64,000 nucleotides of DNA from Desulfobulbaceae bacterium (GCA_018335795.1 JAGXRP010000060.1:62001-126000); one strand, 5' to 3'; positions 10,462 to 22,334 are shown, counted from the first letter of the stretch. Program-made: numbers and translations. Notes: generated by a model from the letters alone, not told the origin.

Positions 10462-13400
10462 CGGACGACCATGATTTTTTCGTAATGAAGGCTCCAAGGT
10501 GCTTTTAGCAAAATACTGTAAACACCTTGTGATTTTGTGCTTATATCAAATTCAAATTCAAGCATGCTTGTTTGTGTGTTTTCCCATTTTTTGAGTATTT
10601 CTTGAGTGCCATCGTATGATACCAAGACTAATTCAAATTCGCCTATCGAACCGGAATTAACTAAAACACGAAGATTGTCGCTTGCAGGCATTGGGTTGAC
10701 CTTGAGCGTTGTTGGCGTGTAATATCTGATTCCGCGAATTTCTTGAACGCAAGAAATATTGACAAGAGTACCGTTATTTGATTCATTGGCAATTCTTACA
10801 TTATCCCATTCAAAGTCTTCGATAATTATACTTGATTTTAAATCTGCACCGAGCAAAATTGTTCCGCAAATAGTAACCAAATTTTGCTTGTTTTGTTTAA
10901 TTGTATAAATGTCAGTATATATTTTGATGAATCGTCTGCCGTCTTTGATATAATTTCCCAAAATCGTACCCAAATTGACAGTTTTGGGCAAGAAATACTG
11001 AGCATCAAAAGATATTGTGATTTCAAATCCGGAATTCAAGTCTTCACTAATATCGCATTTCGGTTCAATTACAAAATCAATACATGCTTCTTCGCCACCT
11101 GTAAATACTAATTCGGGTGATGTTAGCTCAGTTTTCATAAATGAAGCAACATTGAATTCGAATGAGGAGAAAAATTCGCAAGGTCCAAGGCAATTAATTT
11201 GAATCAGCCCAACTAATTCATCAGTTGTCGTCGGCAAATATCTAATCTTGATTTTCCTCTCACTATTTGCATCCATTCCTGCCATTATATTTCCACTGTC
11301 AACCAATTCCATATCCATAGTATTGCCGAAAGTGAAATCTTTTGTTACTATAAATCGCGGATTAGGGTTTGTAACTTCAATTTCGATAATAGCTTCTTCG
11401 CCAATACATGGTTCAGGGAATGTTAACTGCCTAAAAGTTAAAGGCATGGATTCATCAGCATTAAAGATTTCAATACTGTTTGTCGCTCTACAATCGTTTT
11501 CATCATAAACAGTGACTGTGTAGTTGCCTGCTTTTGAAACCAAAATTGTTCTGGTAGTCTCGCCGGTTGACCATTCGTATCGAGAATATTCCTCTGTAGT
11601 TGAAATTGAGACTGTTTCCCCGATACAAAGTTCAGGTTTATCTGTAGTCAATTCAACGTCTAATTCGGGCAATTCTTCAATTTCAACAAATGCTGTATCG
11701 CTACATCCCCACTGATTCCATACAGCAAGCCAATATTTGCCTGATTGAGCGACGGTGATTGAAGGGGATTTCTCTCCGGTTGACCAGATGTAATCTGTTT
11801 CGGGAGCAATAGTTGACTCAAGTAAAACCGAACCGCCAACACAGAAAAAAGTCTCTCCAATAACGTTAATTTCAGAAATTGGCGAATCATGTACTAAAAC
11901 CTCAATTTCGGCTGAATCAATGCAAATATTACCATTCGCCACATAGACTTTGTAAACGCCACTTACCTTTACTATTAAAGTTGTACCGAGGGTCCCGTCA
12001 TTCCAAGTGTAAACAAATTCAGGATTAGGATTTAAAACATTCAATTCCACGCTTCCACCAATGCAAAAAGCTATAGGTGAAGGGTTTAGAATCTTAACTG
12101 TGGGGATTTCAAAAAACAGTGCACTTATAGTGTCGGTGCCTTCGCAACCCTCCGAATGACTAATACTTACCCACACTTCTCCTGTTTCAGTCACTTTTAT
12201 AGATTTACTTGTTTCACCGGTTGACCATAAATAAGTGAAATTTGATTCGCTATCCGGGAAATTTGCATTTGCAACAAGAGTGATAGTATCGCCTTGGCAT
12301 GCCATTTTCGGACCTCCAATTCTTACGGGCAATTTGTCGGAGACTATTACTGACACTGCTTTGAAATCTGAACACCCAAATTCTGTAGTAACAGTTACGT
12401 AATATAAGCCCGTTTTGTTTACTATGATACTATCAGTTGTTTCACCGGTTGACCATAAATATTCAAAATCCGGATTTTTGGGGAATGCGTGAATAATGAG
12501 AGTTTGACTATCACAAATGGATATTTCATCTTCAAAATTAAGTTGTACAAAAGGCTTATTATGTATAATAATATTTACCCATGCTGAATCAGAGCATCCT
12601 TCGGGAGTAATTGCGTAAAGTGTAAATTTGCCCTCTTCATTATAAAATTTGCGTTCAAATCCTACTACTCCATCGCTCCAACGATATGTGTAAGTATCAT
12701 TCGGGTTGATTACAAAAACTGTAACTGTGTCGCCACGACAAATATGTATGTCGTCTTCATGGCTCATCTCAAGGAATGCAGCTTGATTTCTTTCTAAAGT
12801 TCGACTCGCATAAGCGAAGCAAGTTCCGGCGACTACAAGTTTGACTTCATAAGTGCCTGCTTTTGTAGCAATAATTGTATTTGAAGTATCGCCTGTAGAC
12901 CATACAAAATAGTGAATATATTCAGACAAGTCTGTTAATGAACGTGCAGTTAATGTTGCTATGCCCGGCACACATATCACTGAATCACCTTCGATAACTA
13001 CTTGCAAATCATCAATGCTGTGAACAGTGTATGTCGTTGTATCGGAGCATCCGTGAATATTTGTAACTCTTAGTCCGTATTTGCCGGGTAGTTTGACCTT
13101 AATCGTTTGAGTTGTTTCACCGGTTGACCACAGATACGAATAATTGGCTTTATTATGAACTGATTCGAGCAGCACTTCGGAGTTATCATCGCAAATAAGT
13201 CCTGTACCTTTAATTTCAGCCTTCGGGGTTTCAAGTACTGTTATATGTATAAAAGCAGTATCATAACAACCCCTTGAATTTCTAATCGAAAGGAAATAGG
13301 TACCTGAATCTTTAACTGTTATCTGTGAAGCATTTGAACCTGTTGACCACCTATAAGAGAAAAATGGGTGTATTGTATCTGCCGATAAAGAGGTAGCTTC

Positions 13401-14816
13401 GCCTTTACAAAATTCCGTCAAACCTAAAATTTTAAACTGAGTCCGTGCATTAACCCGAACATGATTTTGGACTGAAACGACAAACTCTTCACCGTTGACA
13501 ATGTATTTAACAGTCAAAACATAGAGCCCACTATCAGCAAGAGTAGCATCAGTAAAGTAAGGATTCGTTTCTTTCGACGTAAAACCATTTGGTCCCGTCC
13601 ATCCGAATTCAAATACGTATTTTGATGTGTCTTGCAAAATGTCCAAAGGGTCTAAAGAAAAATCATTATTCACACATACATCTATCAGCAAAGAATAATT
13701 CGAACCTAATGGTATTGCGTTTGGGAGTCCTAATTGTGATTTTGAAGAGTCCAAAGCGACACCCATAACCCTAAATCCACATGCCGCACCTTTACTGTCT
13801 GGATTTCTGATAGCAGACAAGTAGTATTCTCCGGCTTTAGCAATATAAATATTGCCGTTTGGTGCCATTTGCAGAGAACCAATATGACCGCCTTTGCTAA
13901 CTATATATTCTGATTTTCGGATTGAAGTCGTATCGTGAATACTAATATCATATTGAAATAGAGTACCAGTATTAAAACCATTACGACTATTGCTAATATA
14001 AAGCAACTTTCCGGAAGAAGAAAATTCGACGCCGTATAAATTATATACTTCGGCAATATTAATTTTTAGTGGTTCAGAAGGGACACCTGTCTTGTTATCA
14101 AATTTGTAAATTTCAAAGAATGTGACATCCTGGTATGCAATGGCAATTTTGGTGCCTTGAGGAGAAATTTTTAGTTGTCCGACAGAATTATAATCATTTG
14201 TTGGATTGAATCCAATTGAAGTGATTACAGTATCTTCAATTCCATTTTCAGTCAGAAGAAAAGAGTAAATATTATTATTTTTCCAACCCTTGGTGACAAC
14301 CCAAATGTCTTTTTTATTAGCATGTAATGTAGCGTTAAGCTTTTCACTGGCTTTAGGCAAAAGCGGTACATTTGTCATAATCATAGCTCCATTGCCGCCG
14401 TTAGCCGCCATGTCAACGATTGAATAATGAATTCCTGCGTTTGGCGGGTCGACATATTCACTCGCGTCAGAAGTGAATACATAATAAATACTACTACTTC
14501 CGGGCTTTTTGGCAATTAGAGCAGATTGAGTTGAAGATTGATGACCCATGAGCTTTTCAGCATTGAGTTTGGAGCCCTTATAATTGTAAATTTGTTCACC
14601 GTTTGTACTAAATAGGAGATTTCCCATTGCATCTGAAATCGTCGCCGAACCTTCATACTGAAAAATTGGATTGCCTCGCAGGAACACAGGATTACGATTA
14701 GGAGTATTGAATGTAATACCTGACATTTCACCGAAATACCAATTGTTAAACTCTCCTTGGCTGTAAAGAGAATTCGATGAAAAGCATATTATTAAAACGA
14801 GTATAATTTTCCTCAT
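10458..14816 (-). CDS. T9SS-secreted propeller protein, nine Ig-like modules (operon leader)
   Basis: First gene of the three-paralog operon. ATG at 14816 is preceded by GGGAG seven bases upstream; a TTG two codons earlier is less likely. Signal peptide (RKIILVLIICFSSNSLYSQ), WD40-like propeller to about residue 375 (NNWYFGEMSGITF, YEGSATISDAMGNLLF), Ig-like domain (FGWTGPNGFTSKE), then nine modules with WSTGETT or related cores and a GCSD-type closing strand to about residue 1130. A spacer, a cohesin-like region (GEEACIDFVIEP) and a C-terminal sorting-type domain (QGVYSILLKAPW) follow. At over 1,450 residues it is the longest of the set. It could be an adhesin with a stalk whose length depends on module number. 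No recognisable promoter was found in 14817-14950 on this strand. Confidence 0.86.
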   Translation of the reverse strand: MRKIILVLIICFSSNSLYSQGEFNNWYFGEMSGITFNTPNRNPVFLRGNPIFQYEGSATISDAMGNLLFSTNGEQIYNYKGSKLNAEKLMGHQSSTQSALIAKKPGSSSIYYVFTSDASEYVDPPNAGIHYSIVDMAANGGNGAMIMTNVPLLPKASEKLNATLHANKKDIWVVTKGWKNNNIYSFLLTENGIEDTVITSIGFNPTNDYNSVGQLKISPQGTKIAIAYQDVTFFEIYKFDNKTGVPSEPLKINIAEVYNLYGVEFSSSGKLLYISNSRNGFNTGTLFQYDISIHDTTSIRKSEYIVSKGGHIGSLQMAPNGNIYIAKAGEYYLSAIRNPDSKGAACGFRVMGVALDSSKSQLGLPNAIPLGSNYSLLIDVCVNNDFSLDPLDILQDTSKYVFEFGWTGPNGFTSKETNPYFTDATLADSGLYVLTVKYIVNGEEFVVSVQNHVRVNARTQFKILGLTEFCKGEATSLSADTIHPFFSYRWSTGSNASQITVKDSGTYFLSIRNSRGCYDTAFIHITVLETPKAEIKGTGLICDDNSEVLLESVHNKANYSYLWSTGETTQTIKVKLPGKYGLRVTNIHGCSDTTTYTVHSIDDLQVVIEGDSVICVPGIATLTARSLTDLSEYIHYFVWSTGDTSNTIIATKAGTYEVKLVVAGTCFAYASRTLERNQAAFLEMSHEDDIHICRGDTVTVFVINPNDTYTYRWSDGVVGFERKFYNEEGKFTLYAITPEGCSDSAWVNIIIHNKPFVQLNFEDEISICDSQTLIIHAFPKNPDFEYLWSTGETTDSIIVNKTGLYYVTVTTEFGCSDFKAVSVIVSDKLPVRIGGPKMACQGDTITLVANANFPDSESNFTYLWSTGETSKSIKVTETGEVWVSISHSEGCEGTDTISALFFEIPTVKILNPSPIAFCIGGSVELNVLNPNPEFVYTWNDGTLGTTLIVKVSGVYKVYVANGNICIDSAEIEVLVHDSPISEINVIGETFFCVGGSVLLESTIAPETDYIWSTGEKSPSITVAQSGKYWLAVWNQWGCSDTAFVEIEELPELDVELTTDKPELCIGETVSISTTEEYSRYEWSTGETTRTILVSKAGNYTVTVYDENDCRATNSIEIFNADESMPLTFRQLTFPEPCIGEEAIIEIEVTNPNPRFIVTKDFTFGNTMDMELVDSGNIMAGMDANSERKIKIRYLPTTTDELVGLIQINCLGPCEFFSSFEFNVASFMKTELTSPELVFTGGEEACIDFVIEPKCDISEDLNSGFEITISFDAQYFLPKTVNLGTILGNYIKDGRRFIKIYTDIYTIKQNKQNLVTICGTILLGADLKSSIIIEDFEWDNVRIANESNNGTLVNISCVQEIRGIRYYTPTTLKVNPMPASDNLRVLVNSGSIGEFELVLVSYDGTQEILKKWENTQTSMLEFEFDISTKSQGVYSILLKAPWSLHYEKIMVVR

Positions 14817-14991
14817 GAGCAATCTCCCAAAAAAATTGCAAATTTCTTACCATATAAACAATATAAATTAACTTTCGTTACAAAATATTTTTTATTTTAT
14901 CAAAATAGTGAAAAAAACCCACTAATTGCAATAAAATCAGCATTTTTTAGTCAAAGATAAAATTTCGGTAACAAACAATCGCTTTTTGTGA

Positions 14992-15022
14992 TTTGTAATG
15001 ACATAAAAAATAGTTATTTTTG
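14992..15022 (+). promoter_or_regulatory. Bacteroidota-type promoter for atpDC
   Basis: TTTG at 14992-14995, a 19-base spacer, then TATTTTTG at 15015-15022, an exact fit to the Bacteroidota -33/-7 pattern TTTG-N19-TAnnTTTG. Transcription would start near 15029, giving a leader of about 64 bases before atpD. Confidence 0.6.
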
Positions 15023-15089
15023 CAACTTATGCTACAAACATATTAGAAATGAAAATTACACTTATAAAAATTTAATAAAGGTTTTATAA

Positions 15090-16502
<1,413 letters not shown>

Positions 16503-16517
16503 TGAGTGATGTGAAAA

Positions 16518-16934
16518 ATGGCTGATAATTTTTTAAATGTAGAAATAATCACTCCGCTAAAAACGGTTTTCTCGGGATATGCAGAATCAATAAATGTTCC
16601 CGGGTCGAAATCTCCGTTTACGGTGCTTATAAATCATGCTCCGATAGTATCAAGTTTAGATATTGGCATTATCAAAATCAAAACTAATGACAATATGGAA
16701 CTCGTTTATGCTACCGACACCGGTTTTATAGAAGTAAACAACAACAAAGTTTCTATCGTTGTCGAATCTGCAGATGAATCCAATGAAATAATTAGAGATA
16801 AAGTCATAAAGGCAATCGAAAAATTACAAACTGATTTAGAACTTACAACAGATGCTTTTACTCAAGCCAAATTTAAGAGCTTGATAAAATTAAACGAAAT
16901 CAAACTGAAAGTTTGCCAAGTAGCAAACAACTAA
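16518..16934 (+). CDS. atpC: F1Fo ATP synthase subunit epsilon
   Basis: Central-stalk subunit that couples rotation to catalysis and can inhibit ATP hydrolysis. The N-terminal beta-sandwich shows the family pattern: ITPLKTVFSGYAESINVPG, then FTVLINHAPIVSSL, then FIEVNNNKVSIVVESA. The C-terminal part (about residues 90-138) is helical and lysine-rich, fitting the regulatory helices. Length 138 is normal. It lies 15 bases after atpD in one transcription unit, and a hairpin plus T-run lies just behind its stop. Confidence 0.94.
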   Translation: MADNFLNVEIITPLKTVFSGYAESINVPGSKSPFTVLINHAPIVSSLDIGIIKIKTNDNMELVYATDTGFIEVNNNKVSIVVESADESNEIIRDKVIKAIEKLQTDLELTTDAFTQAKFKSLIKLNEIKLKVCQVANN

Positions 16935-16941
16935 AATAATG

Positions 16942-16968
16942 GCGGAGATGACAAATCTTCGCTTTTTT
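16942..16968 (+). terminator. Rho-independent terminator of atpDC
   Basis: An 8-bp stem GCGGAGAT / ATCTTCGC (one G-T pair) with a 5-base loop, followed by six T. It sits eight bases after the atpC stop. Confidence 0.75.
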
Positions 16969-16994
16969 CTATTTATTATTTGAGCGTATTTGTG

Positions 16995-18461
16995 ATGATT
17001 GAGAACAAAATATTATACGAAGGAATCACATACGACGACGTATTGTTAATCCCGGACTACTCGCAAGTCTTGCCCCGCGACACAGAAATCAAATCTAAAT
17101 TAACAGCAGACATTACTTTAAATGTCCCTGTCATAAGCGCTGCAATGGATACAATTACCGAATCGAACATGGCGATTGCCATGGCTCGGGAAGGTGGCTT
17201 GGGCGTTATCCATAAAAATCTTTCCATCGAACAGCAAGCAGACCAAGTTGACCGAGTAAAACGTTCCGAAAGTGGCATGATAAAAGACCCCATTACTCTC
17301 ACCGTGGACAAAACTGTCGCCGATGCACTTGAGTTAATGGCTAAATATCATATTTCCGGGATCCCGATTATAGATGACAATAGAAAGCTCATTGGTATTA
17401 TAACCAACAGAGATTTGCGATTCAAACCCAATCCGCAAGAAATTATTGCCGATGTCATGACCAAGGAAAAGTTGATAACTGTCCCTGAAGGTACAACTCT
17501 CGAAGAAGCTGAGGTCGTATTGCAAGGCAAAAGAATCGAAAAACTTCCCGTTGTTGATTCGAATATGATTCTGAGAGGGCTGATTACTTTCAAAGATATT
17601 CAGAAAAAGAAAAAGCACCCCAATGCCACTAAAGATGAAATGGGTAGATTATCTGCTGCTGCGGCAGTAGGAATAGCTTATGATACACTCGAAAGAGTTG
17701 AAGCCCTCGTTAATGTCGGTATTGACGCTATTTTTGTAGATACTGCACATGGACATAGCCAAGGCGTCATTGATATGGTTAGGCGAATCAAATCCAAATA
17801 CCCGTCGCTACCGATAATTGCCGGAAACATCGCAACTGGTGGTGCGGCGCAAGCATTGATTGATGCCGGAGCCGATGGCTTAAAAGTCGGAATCGGACCG
17901 GGCTCAATATGCACAACGAGAATTATCGCAGGAGTTGGAATTCCGCAACTTACCGCAATAATGAACGTAGTAGAAGTAGCGTCCAAATATAATATCCCGG
18001 TTGTGGCGGATGGCGGTATCAAGCAAACAGGCGATGTTGCTAAGGCAATTGCTGCAGGAGCTGATACTGTAATGATAGGCAATTTGTTTGCCGGTCATGA
18101 AGAAAGCCCGGGCGAAAAAATATTATACGAACGCCGTGCATTCAAAATTTATCGCGGTATGGGTTCATTAGACGCAATGCGAAAAGGCTCCGCTGACCGC
18201 TATTTCCAAGATACTGAAGATGAAATCAGCAAATATGTGCCTGAAGGAATAGAAGGCAGAGTGCCATTCAAAGGCAACGTAAGCGATACCGTTTATCAAC
18301 TTATCGGCGGATTACGTTCCGCTATGGGTTATTGCGGTTGTAAAAATATCGGAGAATTGAAGACGAAAGCTCGTTTTAACAGAATTTCAAGTGCCGGATT
18401 GAGAGAATCACACCCTCACAATGTCAGCATAACTAAAGAATCACCAAATTACTTTGTTTAA
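16995..18461 (+). CDS. guaB: Inosine-5'-monophosphate dehydrogenase
   Basis: Oxidises IMP to XMP with NAD+, the committed step of GMP synthesis. The barrel begins [19 protein letters not shown]; two CBS domains occupy about residues 95-205 ([20 protein letters not shown], then [19 protein letters not shown]). The catalytic cysteine lies in [10 protein letters not shown] near residue 306, and the mobile-flap arginine-tyrosine region ([10 protein letters not shown]) is present. I start at ATG 16995 because family members begin a few residues before this barrel strand; a TTG five codons upstream is less likely. The M24 peptidase gene follows by 19 bases, so they may share a transcript. Confidence 0.96.
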   Translation: MIENKILYEGITYDDVLLIPDYSQVLPRDTEIKSKLTADITLNVPVISAAMDTITESNMAIAMAREGGLGVIHKNLSIEQQADQVDRVKRSESGMIKDPITLTVDKTVADALELMAKYHISGIPIIDDNRKLIGIITNRDLRFKPNPQEIIADVMTKEKLITVPEGTTLEEAEVVLQGKRIEKLPVVDSNMILRGLITFKDIQKKKKHPNATKDEMGRLSAAAAVGIAYDTLERVEALVNVGIDAIFVDTAHGHSQGVIDMVRRIKSKYPSLPIIAGNIATGGAAQALIDAGADGLKVGIGPGSICTTRIIAGVGIPQLTAIMNVVEVASKYNIPVVADGGIKQTGDVAKAIAAGADTVMIGNLFAGHEESPGEKILYERRAFKIYRGMGSLDAMRKGSADRYFQDTEDEISKYVPEGIEGRVPFKGNVSDTVYQLIGGLRSAMGYCGCKNIGELKTKARFNRISSAGLRESHPHNVSITKESPNYFV

Positions 18462-18480
18462 AATTTAATTACAAAGACAC

Positions 18481-19614
18481 ATGGCAAAAAAGACAGCACC
18501 TCGTAAAGTAACTGACGAACCTGATTACCCGAAAATCATCAACAGAAGGCTCGACCAGCTAAGGTTTTCGCTCGAAGACCACAAAGTAGAAGCGATAGCG
18601 GTAAGTTTTTTACCTAATATCCGTTATCTGACAAATTTTTCCGGCTCGAATGCGATTTTCTTCATTTTGGAAGATGAATTGCATTTTATTACTGATGATT
18701 CTTACGAAGAACAAATCAAAGAAGAACTTTACAAATTGCCCAATCTCCACTTTCACATCACGAGAAGCCCATGGGAATATATTGCTAAGAAAAAAGTTCT
18801 CAAAGGTGTGCAATCAATTGCTTTCGAAGCAGACAAAATGCCTTATTCGGAAGCAGTTGCTATTCGTAACGTTATCAGACCACTGAAATTCAAACCGGCT
18901 GAAAATCTGGTAACAAGATTTACTCAACCAAAAGACCCCGATGAATTAAATTTCATCAAGAAATCTATCGAAATTTCTCGTGGTGTTTACGAATACATGC
19001 TCGGATTTATCAAACCCGGCATGAGTGAAAAAGATATTTCGAATGAGCTTTGTTATCAATGCCGTAAAAATGGTTCTGAAGGCGAACCTTCGGAAATAAT
19101 TGTTGTTTCAGGCGAACGTAGCAGTCTTGTGAATGGTAATCCGACTGACAGGAAAATCAAAAAGAATGATTTAATAATTATGGACTTTGGCTCGAAAGTC
19201 AATGGATTTGGTCCTGATATATCCAGAACAGTCTCAATAGGCAAAATCGGCAAAGAACAAAAATTGATGTATGATTTAATCCGCAAGGCTCAACAAATTG
19301 TGCTTAAAGAAGTCCGCCCCGGGATGAATGGAAAATATCTTGACTCAGTAGTTCGTAGCTTTTTCAAAAAAGAAGGCTATGAAAATAGTTTCAAGCATAC
19401 AGTTGGTCATGGTGTTGGTCTTCGTGCCATCGAAAATCCGATTATCAGCTATGAATTAGGTGACCAAATCATACCCGAAGATTGCGTTATTAGTATCGAA
19501 CCCGGATTATACATGCAAGGCAAATTCGGTATTAGAATGGACGAGTTGATTTTAATCACAGTAAGTGGTGGCAGCGTGCTGTCGGCACCTCCCGATGAGA
19601 TTGACGTAATTTAA
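18481..19614 (+). CDS. M24-family metallopeptidase (Xaa-Pro aminopeptidase/prolidase type)
   Basis: Cytoplasmic dinuclear-metal peptidase expected to act on Xaa-Pro bonds. An N-terminal creatinase-like domain (about 20-150; NIRYLTNFSGSNA) precedes the pita-bread catalytic domain. All five metal ligands can be seen: two Asp in IMDFGSKVNGFGPDISRT, His in HTVGHGVG, Glu in ISIEPGLYM and Glu in RMDELI. Length 377 fits PepQ/PepP-like proteins. No signal peptide. It lies between guaB (19 bases) and a glycosyltransferase (10 bases). Family assignment is firm; aminopeptidase versus dipeptidase is not decidable from the sequence. Confidence 0.92.
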   Translation: MAKKTAPRKVTDEPDYPKIINRRLDQLRFSLEDHKVEAIAVSFLPNIRYLTNFSGSNAIFFILEDELHFITDDSYEEQIKEELYKLPNLHFHITRSPWEYIAKKKVLKGVQSIAFEADKMPYSEAVAIRNVIRPLKFKPAENLVTRFTQPKDPDELNFIKKSIEISRGVYEYMLGFIKPGMSEKDISNELCYQCRKNGSEGEPSEIIVVSGERSSLVNGNPTDRKIKKNDLIIMDFGSKVNGFGPDISRTVSIGKIGKEQKLMYDLIRKAQQIVLKEVRPGMNGKYLDSVVRSFFKKEGYENSFKHTVGHGVGLRAIENPIISYELGDQIIPEDCVISIEPGLYMQGKFGIRMDELILITVSGGSVLSAPPDEIDVI

Positions 19615-19624
19615 TGCAAGCATA

Positions 19625-20914
19625 ATGGAAGCAGAAAATCCAACAGATATTTATTCGACTTTAAAACGTAATGTCCTTGTTATAGCGTACTATTTCCCAC
19701 CAATGGGATTGAGTGGTGTTCAGAGGACTTTGAAATTTGTCAAATACTTACCGAAATTCGGTTGGCACCCTATAGTGCTTACGACCGGAGATTTGGATTA
19801 TTATGCTTTCGACGAAACTTTGATTGATGAGCTTGGCGAAGAAAATATCACAATAGTCCGCACTCCGAGCAAAGGGAAGCCGACGAAAACAAGAAATTTC
19901 CCGAATCAATTTATTCATAAATTAGGCAGAATGTACAATGATACATTCTTCGTACCTGATTCGAAAATCGGTTGGAAAAAGCAAGCGGTCAACACAGCTA
20001 ATGCCATTATTGCCGAACATGAAATTCATGCAATATTTGCAACTGCACCGCCATTCACGGACTTTTTGATAGCAGATGAAATTTCACGCAAACACGACAT
20101 TCCTTTCCTTGCCGATTATCGTGACACATGGGTGGATAATCCCTTCAAATACTATCCTACTCCAATGCACAAGAACAAGAATCTGAAGTTAGAACATAAG
20201 ATTTTATCTCACGCACAAAAGTCCTTCGTCACTACAAGATTTGCGAAGGAAGTGCTATTACGTCGCTACAGGTTTCTATCTCATGAAGACATCTTCATTC
20301 TGCCACATGGATATGACCCCGAAGATTTCGCTAATGCAAATCACGAACGCCACGACAAGAGCAAATTCGTAATTACTCATTCCGGTCTCTTCCAAGATGA
20401 CCGTACTCCCAAGTATTTTCTCAAAGCGCTCTCGATATTTCTTTCCAAAAATAAACAGGCTAAAGAAGCCACCATACTCAGATTTGTTGGGCTAATGCGT
20501 CCGTCACATCTCAAAATGGCAACCAAATACAAACTGTCTGATAACATCGAATTAACCGGATATGTAACTCATAAAGAATCAATTCGTCATATTCTTGATT
20601 CTGATGTTCTTTGGTTAATGATGAATGATACATACCGGTCGCCGGGTAAATTATATGAATATTTTGGGGCACGAAAGCCCATATTCATAAATGCACCAAC
20701 GGGAGCTATGACGAAAATTGTCCAAGACAGCGGTGCCGGATTTGTTACCGAACCCGACAACGTGAAAGATATCGTCAAGAAGCTGGCAGAACTCTTCGAG
20801 TTATGGCAGAGTGGCAATTTGCCAAAGCCCAATGAGAAGTTCGTTGTAGCATTCGACAGAAGCAAAATCACAAACGATTTGGCTCGAGAATTGTCATTAT
20901 CAGTCAAATATTGA
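19625..20914 (+). CDS. Glycosyltransferase, GT4-like (copy 1)
   Basis: GT-B fold glycosyltransferase, probably acting on envelope glycans; sugar and acceptor cannot be told. The N-terminal domain opens with VIAYYFPPMGLSGVQRTLKF and GWHPIVLT. The C-terminal domain has FVITHSGLFQDDRTPKYF and a donor-site-like stretch (GKLYEYFGARKPIF). It is clearly paralogous to the gene at 32506 (same AYYFPP, GVQR and GW-PIVLT signature). It starts 10 bases after the M24 peptidase stop, and no biosynthetic partner genes lie nearby. Length 429 is normal. Confidence 0.85.
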   Translation: MEAENPTDIYSTLKRNVLVIAYYFPPMGLSGVQRTLKFVKYLPKFGWHPIVLTTGDLDYYAFDETLIDELGEENITIVRTPSKGKPTKTRNFPNQFIHKLGRMYNDTFFVPDSKIGWKKQAVNTANAIIAEHEIHAIFATAPPFTDFLIADEISRKHDIPFLADYRDTWVDNPFKYYPTPMHKNKNLKLEHKILSHAQKSFVTTRFAKEVLLRRYRFLSHEDIFILPHGYDPEDFANANHERHDKSKFVITHSGLFQDDRTPKYFLKALSIFLSKNKQAKEATILRFVGLMRPSHLKMATKYKLSDNIELTGYVTHKESIRHILDSDVLWLMMNDTYRSPGKLYEYFGARKPIFINAPTGAMTKIVQDSGAGFVTEPDNVKDIVKKLAELFELWQSGNLPKPNEKFVVAFDRSKITNDLARELSLSVKY

Positions 20915-21021
20915 TAAATTGTAGAACATTAACGCAATTTCATTTTTCCAATATTTGCAAACTAATTTCGTGTAACAAACATTATTACTTTAACGTATTT
21001 ATAAACTTTTTTGGAGTTTCT

Positions 21022-21963
21022 ATGTCTTATTCAAAACTTTTAGCAGTTTTACTTGCATCATTATTGATGGGTTTCTTTGTCACTTCTTGTACTGAAGATG
21101 ACCCCGTTGACCCAACTAATGAAAAGCCGGCTGCACCCACAAATCTGATGGCTCTATCAGTAAATGAAACTACTATTCATTTAAAGTATGATATCTCCCC
21201 ATCAGAGCAAAACTCACTATTTCAAGATTACTTCCTTAATTATTGGGTAGTTGGAGCTACAGCAAACCCTATGACTATGACAGTTGCGAAAGGTGTGAAC
21301 CCAATCGCAGTAACAGGACTTGAACAAGGCAAAGTTTACGAATTCCAACTCGTAGCTCGTTACACAAACAATGAAAGCTCTGAAACTGCTGCAACAGTGA
21401 AATGGTCGCCTGCTGCAAGATTTGAACTAACAGTTAATGACGCTCCAATCCGCGTATATGAAACAGCATCAGACTTTGGTAGTGGTTTACAAATTTATTA
21501 CTCTAACGAAGACGGACCAAGAGCACGTACCGTATCTAATTCAGCCGAATGGGATTTAGGTTTGAGAACAGTAGGAAATACTATCATGTTCGGTTCAGCT
21601 ACTAAATTAGGATATAATTTCTCAACAGCCCCACAGCCTACTTTTATGATGACTGATTATTTCTTAGCTGATGCTTTGAATAATGTATTTGATAGCAAGG
21701 CAATGGATGAAGGTGACCGCAATACAAAGTACGCAGAAACCACTTTAGATTTAGCTACTGTTGCTGGTTCACAAAATGCAATTTTCTATGTAAGAAAATA
21801 TCAACCGGGCAAAACAAGATACAATTATGCTAAAGTCATGGTAGAAAGAAATCAAACATCAGGTGGTTTCTTGCATGGAAGTACTCCAAACAGACACCTT
21901 GTACTTCATATCTCTTACCAAAGAGTAGAAGACGTTCCTTATGCTAAAACTGCAGTTAATTAA
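21022..21963 (+). CDS. Lipoprotein with Fn3-like domain, possibly HmuY-like C-terminus
   Basis: Start chosen at ATG 21022, with GGAG five bases upstream; it places a signal peptide and lipobox (FFVTSC) at residues 1-22, whereas upstream in-frame starts give an implausible leader. Residues about 35-130 look like a fibronectin type III fold (PAAPTNLMALSVNETTIHLK, YEFQLVARYTNN). The remaining ~180 residues contain AEWDLGLRTVGNTIMFG and a closing HLVLHISYQR strand; this recalls the HmuY-type domain of Bacteroidota lipoproteins, but I hold that weakly. First gene of a three-gene envelope operon (next start 14 bases on). Confidence 0.75.
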   Translation: MSYSKLLAVLLASLLMGFFVTSCTEDDPVDPTNEKPAAPTNLMALSVNETTIHLKYDISPSEQNSLFQDYFLNYWVVGATANPMTMTVAKGVNPIAVTGLEQGKVYEFQLVARYTNNESSETAATVKWSPAARFELTVNDAPIRVYETASDFGSGLQIYYSNEDGPRARTVSNSAEWDLGLRTVGNTIMFGSATKLGYNFSTAPQPTFMMTDYFLADALNNVFDSKAMDEGDRNTKYAETTLDLATVAGSQNAIFYVRKYQPGKTRYNYAKVMVERNQTSGGFLHGSTPNRHLVLHISYQRVEDVPYAKTAVN

Positions 21964-21977
21964 TTAAGGATTGCAAT

Positions 21978-22334
21978 ATGAAAAAAATAGCAGTTTATTC
22001 CATCTTAATAGCGATGCTCGCAGCAACACTGTTGACGATTCAATACGCATATGCACAAGACACTATCAAGGGTCAAGTCATAAGCCTTGATGAATATCTC
22101 ACCGGTGGCACAGGCAAAGTCACTAAAGACAAAGCCAAAACTCTTGCCGATGCAGGGCATGCGATTGTACTCAAATCAGGCAACACAATCTACTTCGTTT
22201 ATAACGAAGACGGTTCATTTGCAGGTAAAAGACTCGCATCCTTTGCGACAGCAGAAAACGTTGGCATAGTCGGGAAAACCAAGACAGTTCACGGATTGAA
22301 TATCATCATCATGACGATGATTGACGCTATGTAG
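21978..22334 (+). CDS. Small exported protein with unrecognised ~90-residue domain (copy A)
   Basis: Signal peptide (MKKIAVYSILIAMLAATLLT, cleavage probably after YAYAQ) followed by one domain that I do not recognise. The domain is shared with the next gene: GQVISLDEYLTGGTGKVTK, a central alanine-rich strand, KSGN(T/K)(I/V)YFVYNEDGSFA, and a C-terminal stretch ending in IDAM in both. AAGGA lies a few bases before the start. It is in one operon with the lipoprotein before it and its paralog after it. Location is periplasmic or secreted by inference. No catalytic residues stand out. Confidence 0.75.
   Translation: MKKIAVYSILIAMLAATLLTIQYAYAQDTIKGQVISLDEYLTGGTGKVTKDKAKTLADAGHAIVLKSGNTIYFVYNEDGSFAGKRLASFATAENVGIVGKTKTVHGLNIIIMTMIDAM

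Noticed and set aside
20911-21021. Upstream in-frame start for the Fn3 lipoprotein
   Set aside because: It would overlap the glycosyltransferase and place 37 odd residues ahead of a perfect signal peptide; GGAG lies before the later ATG.
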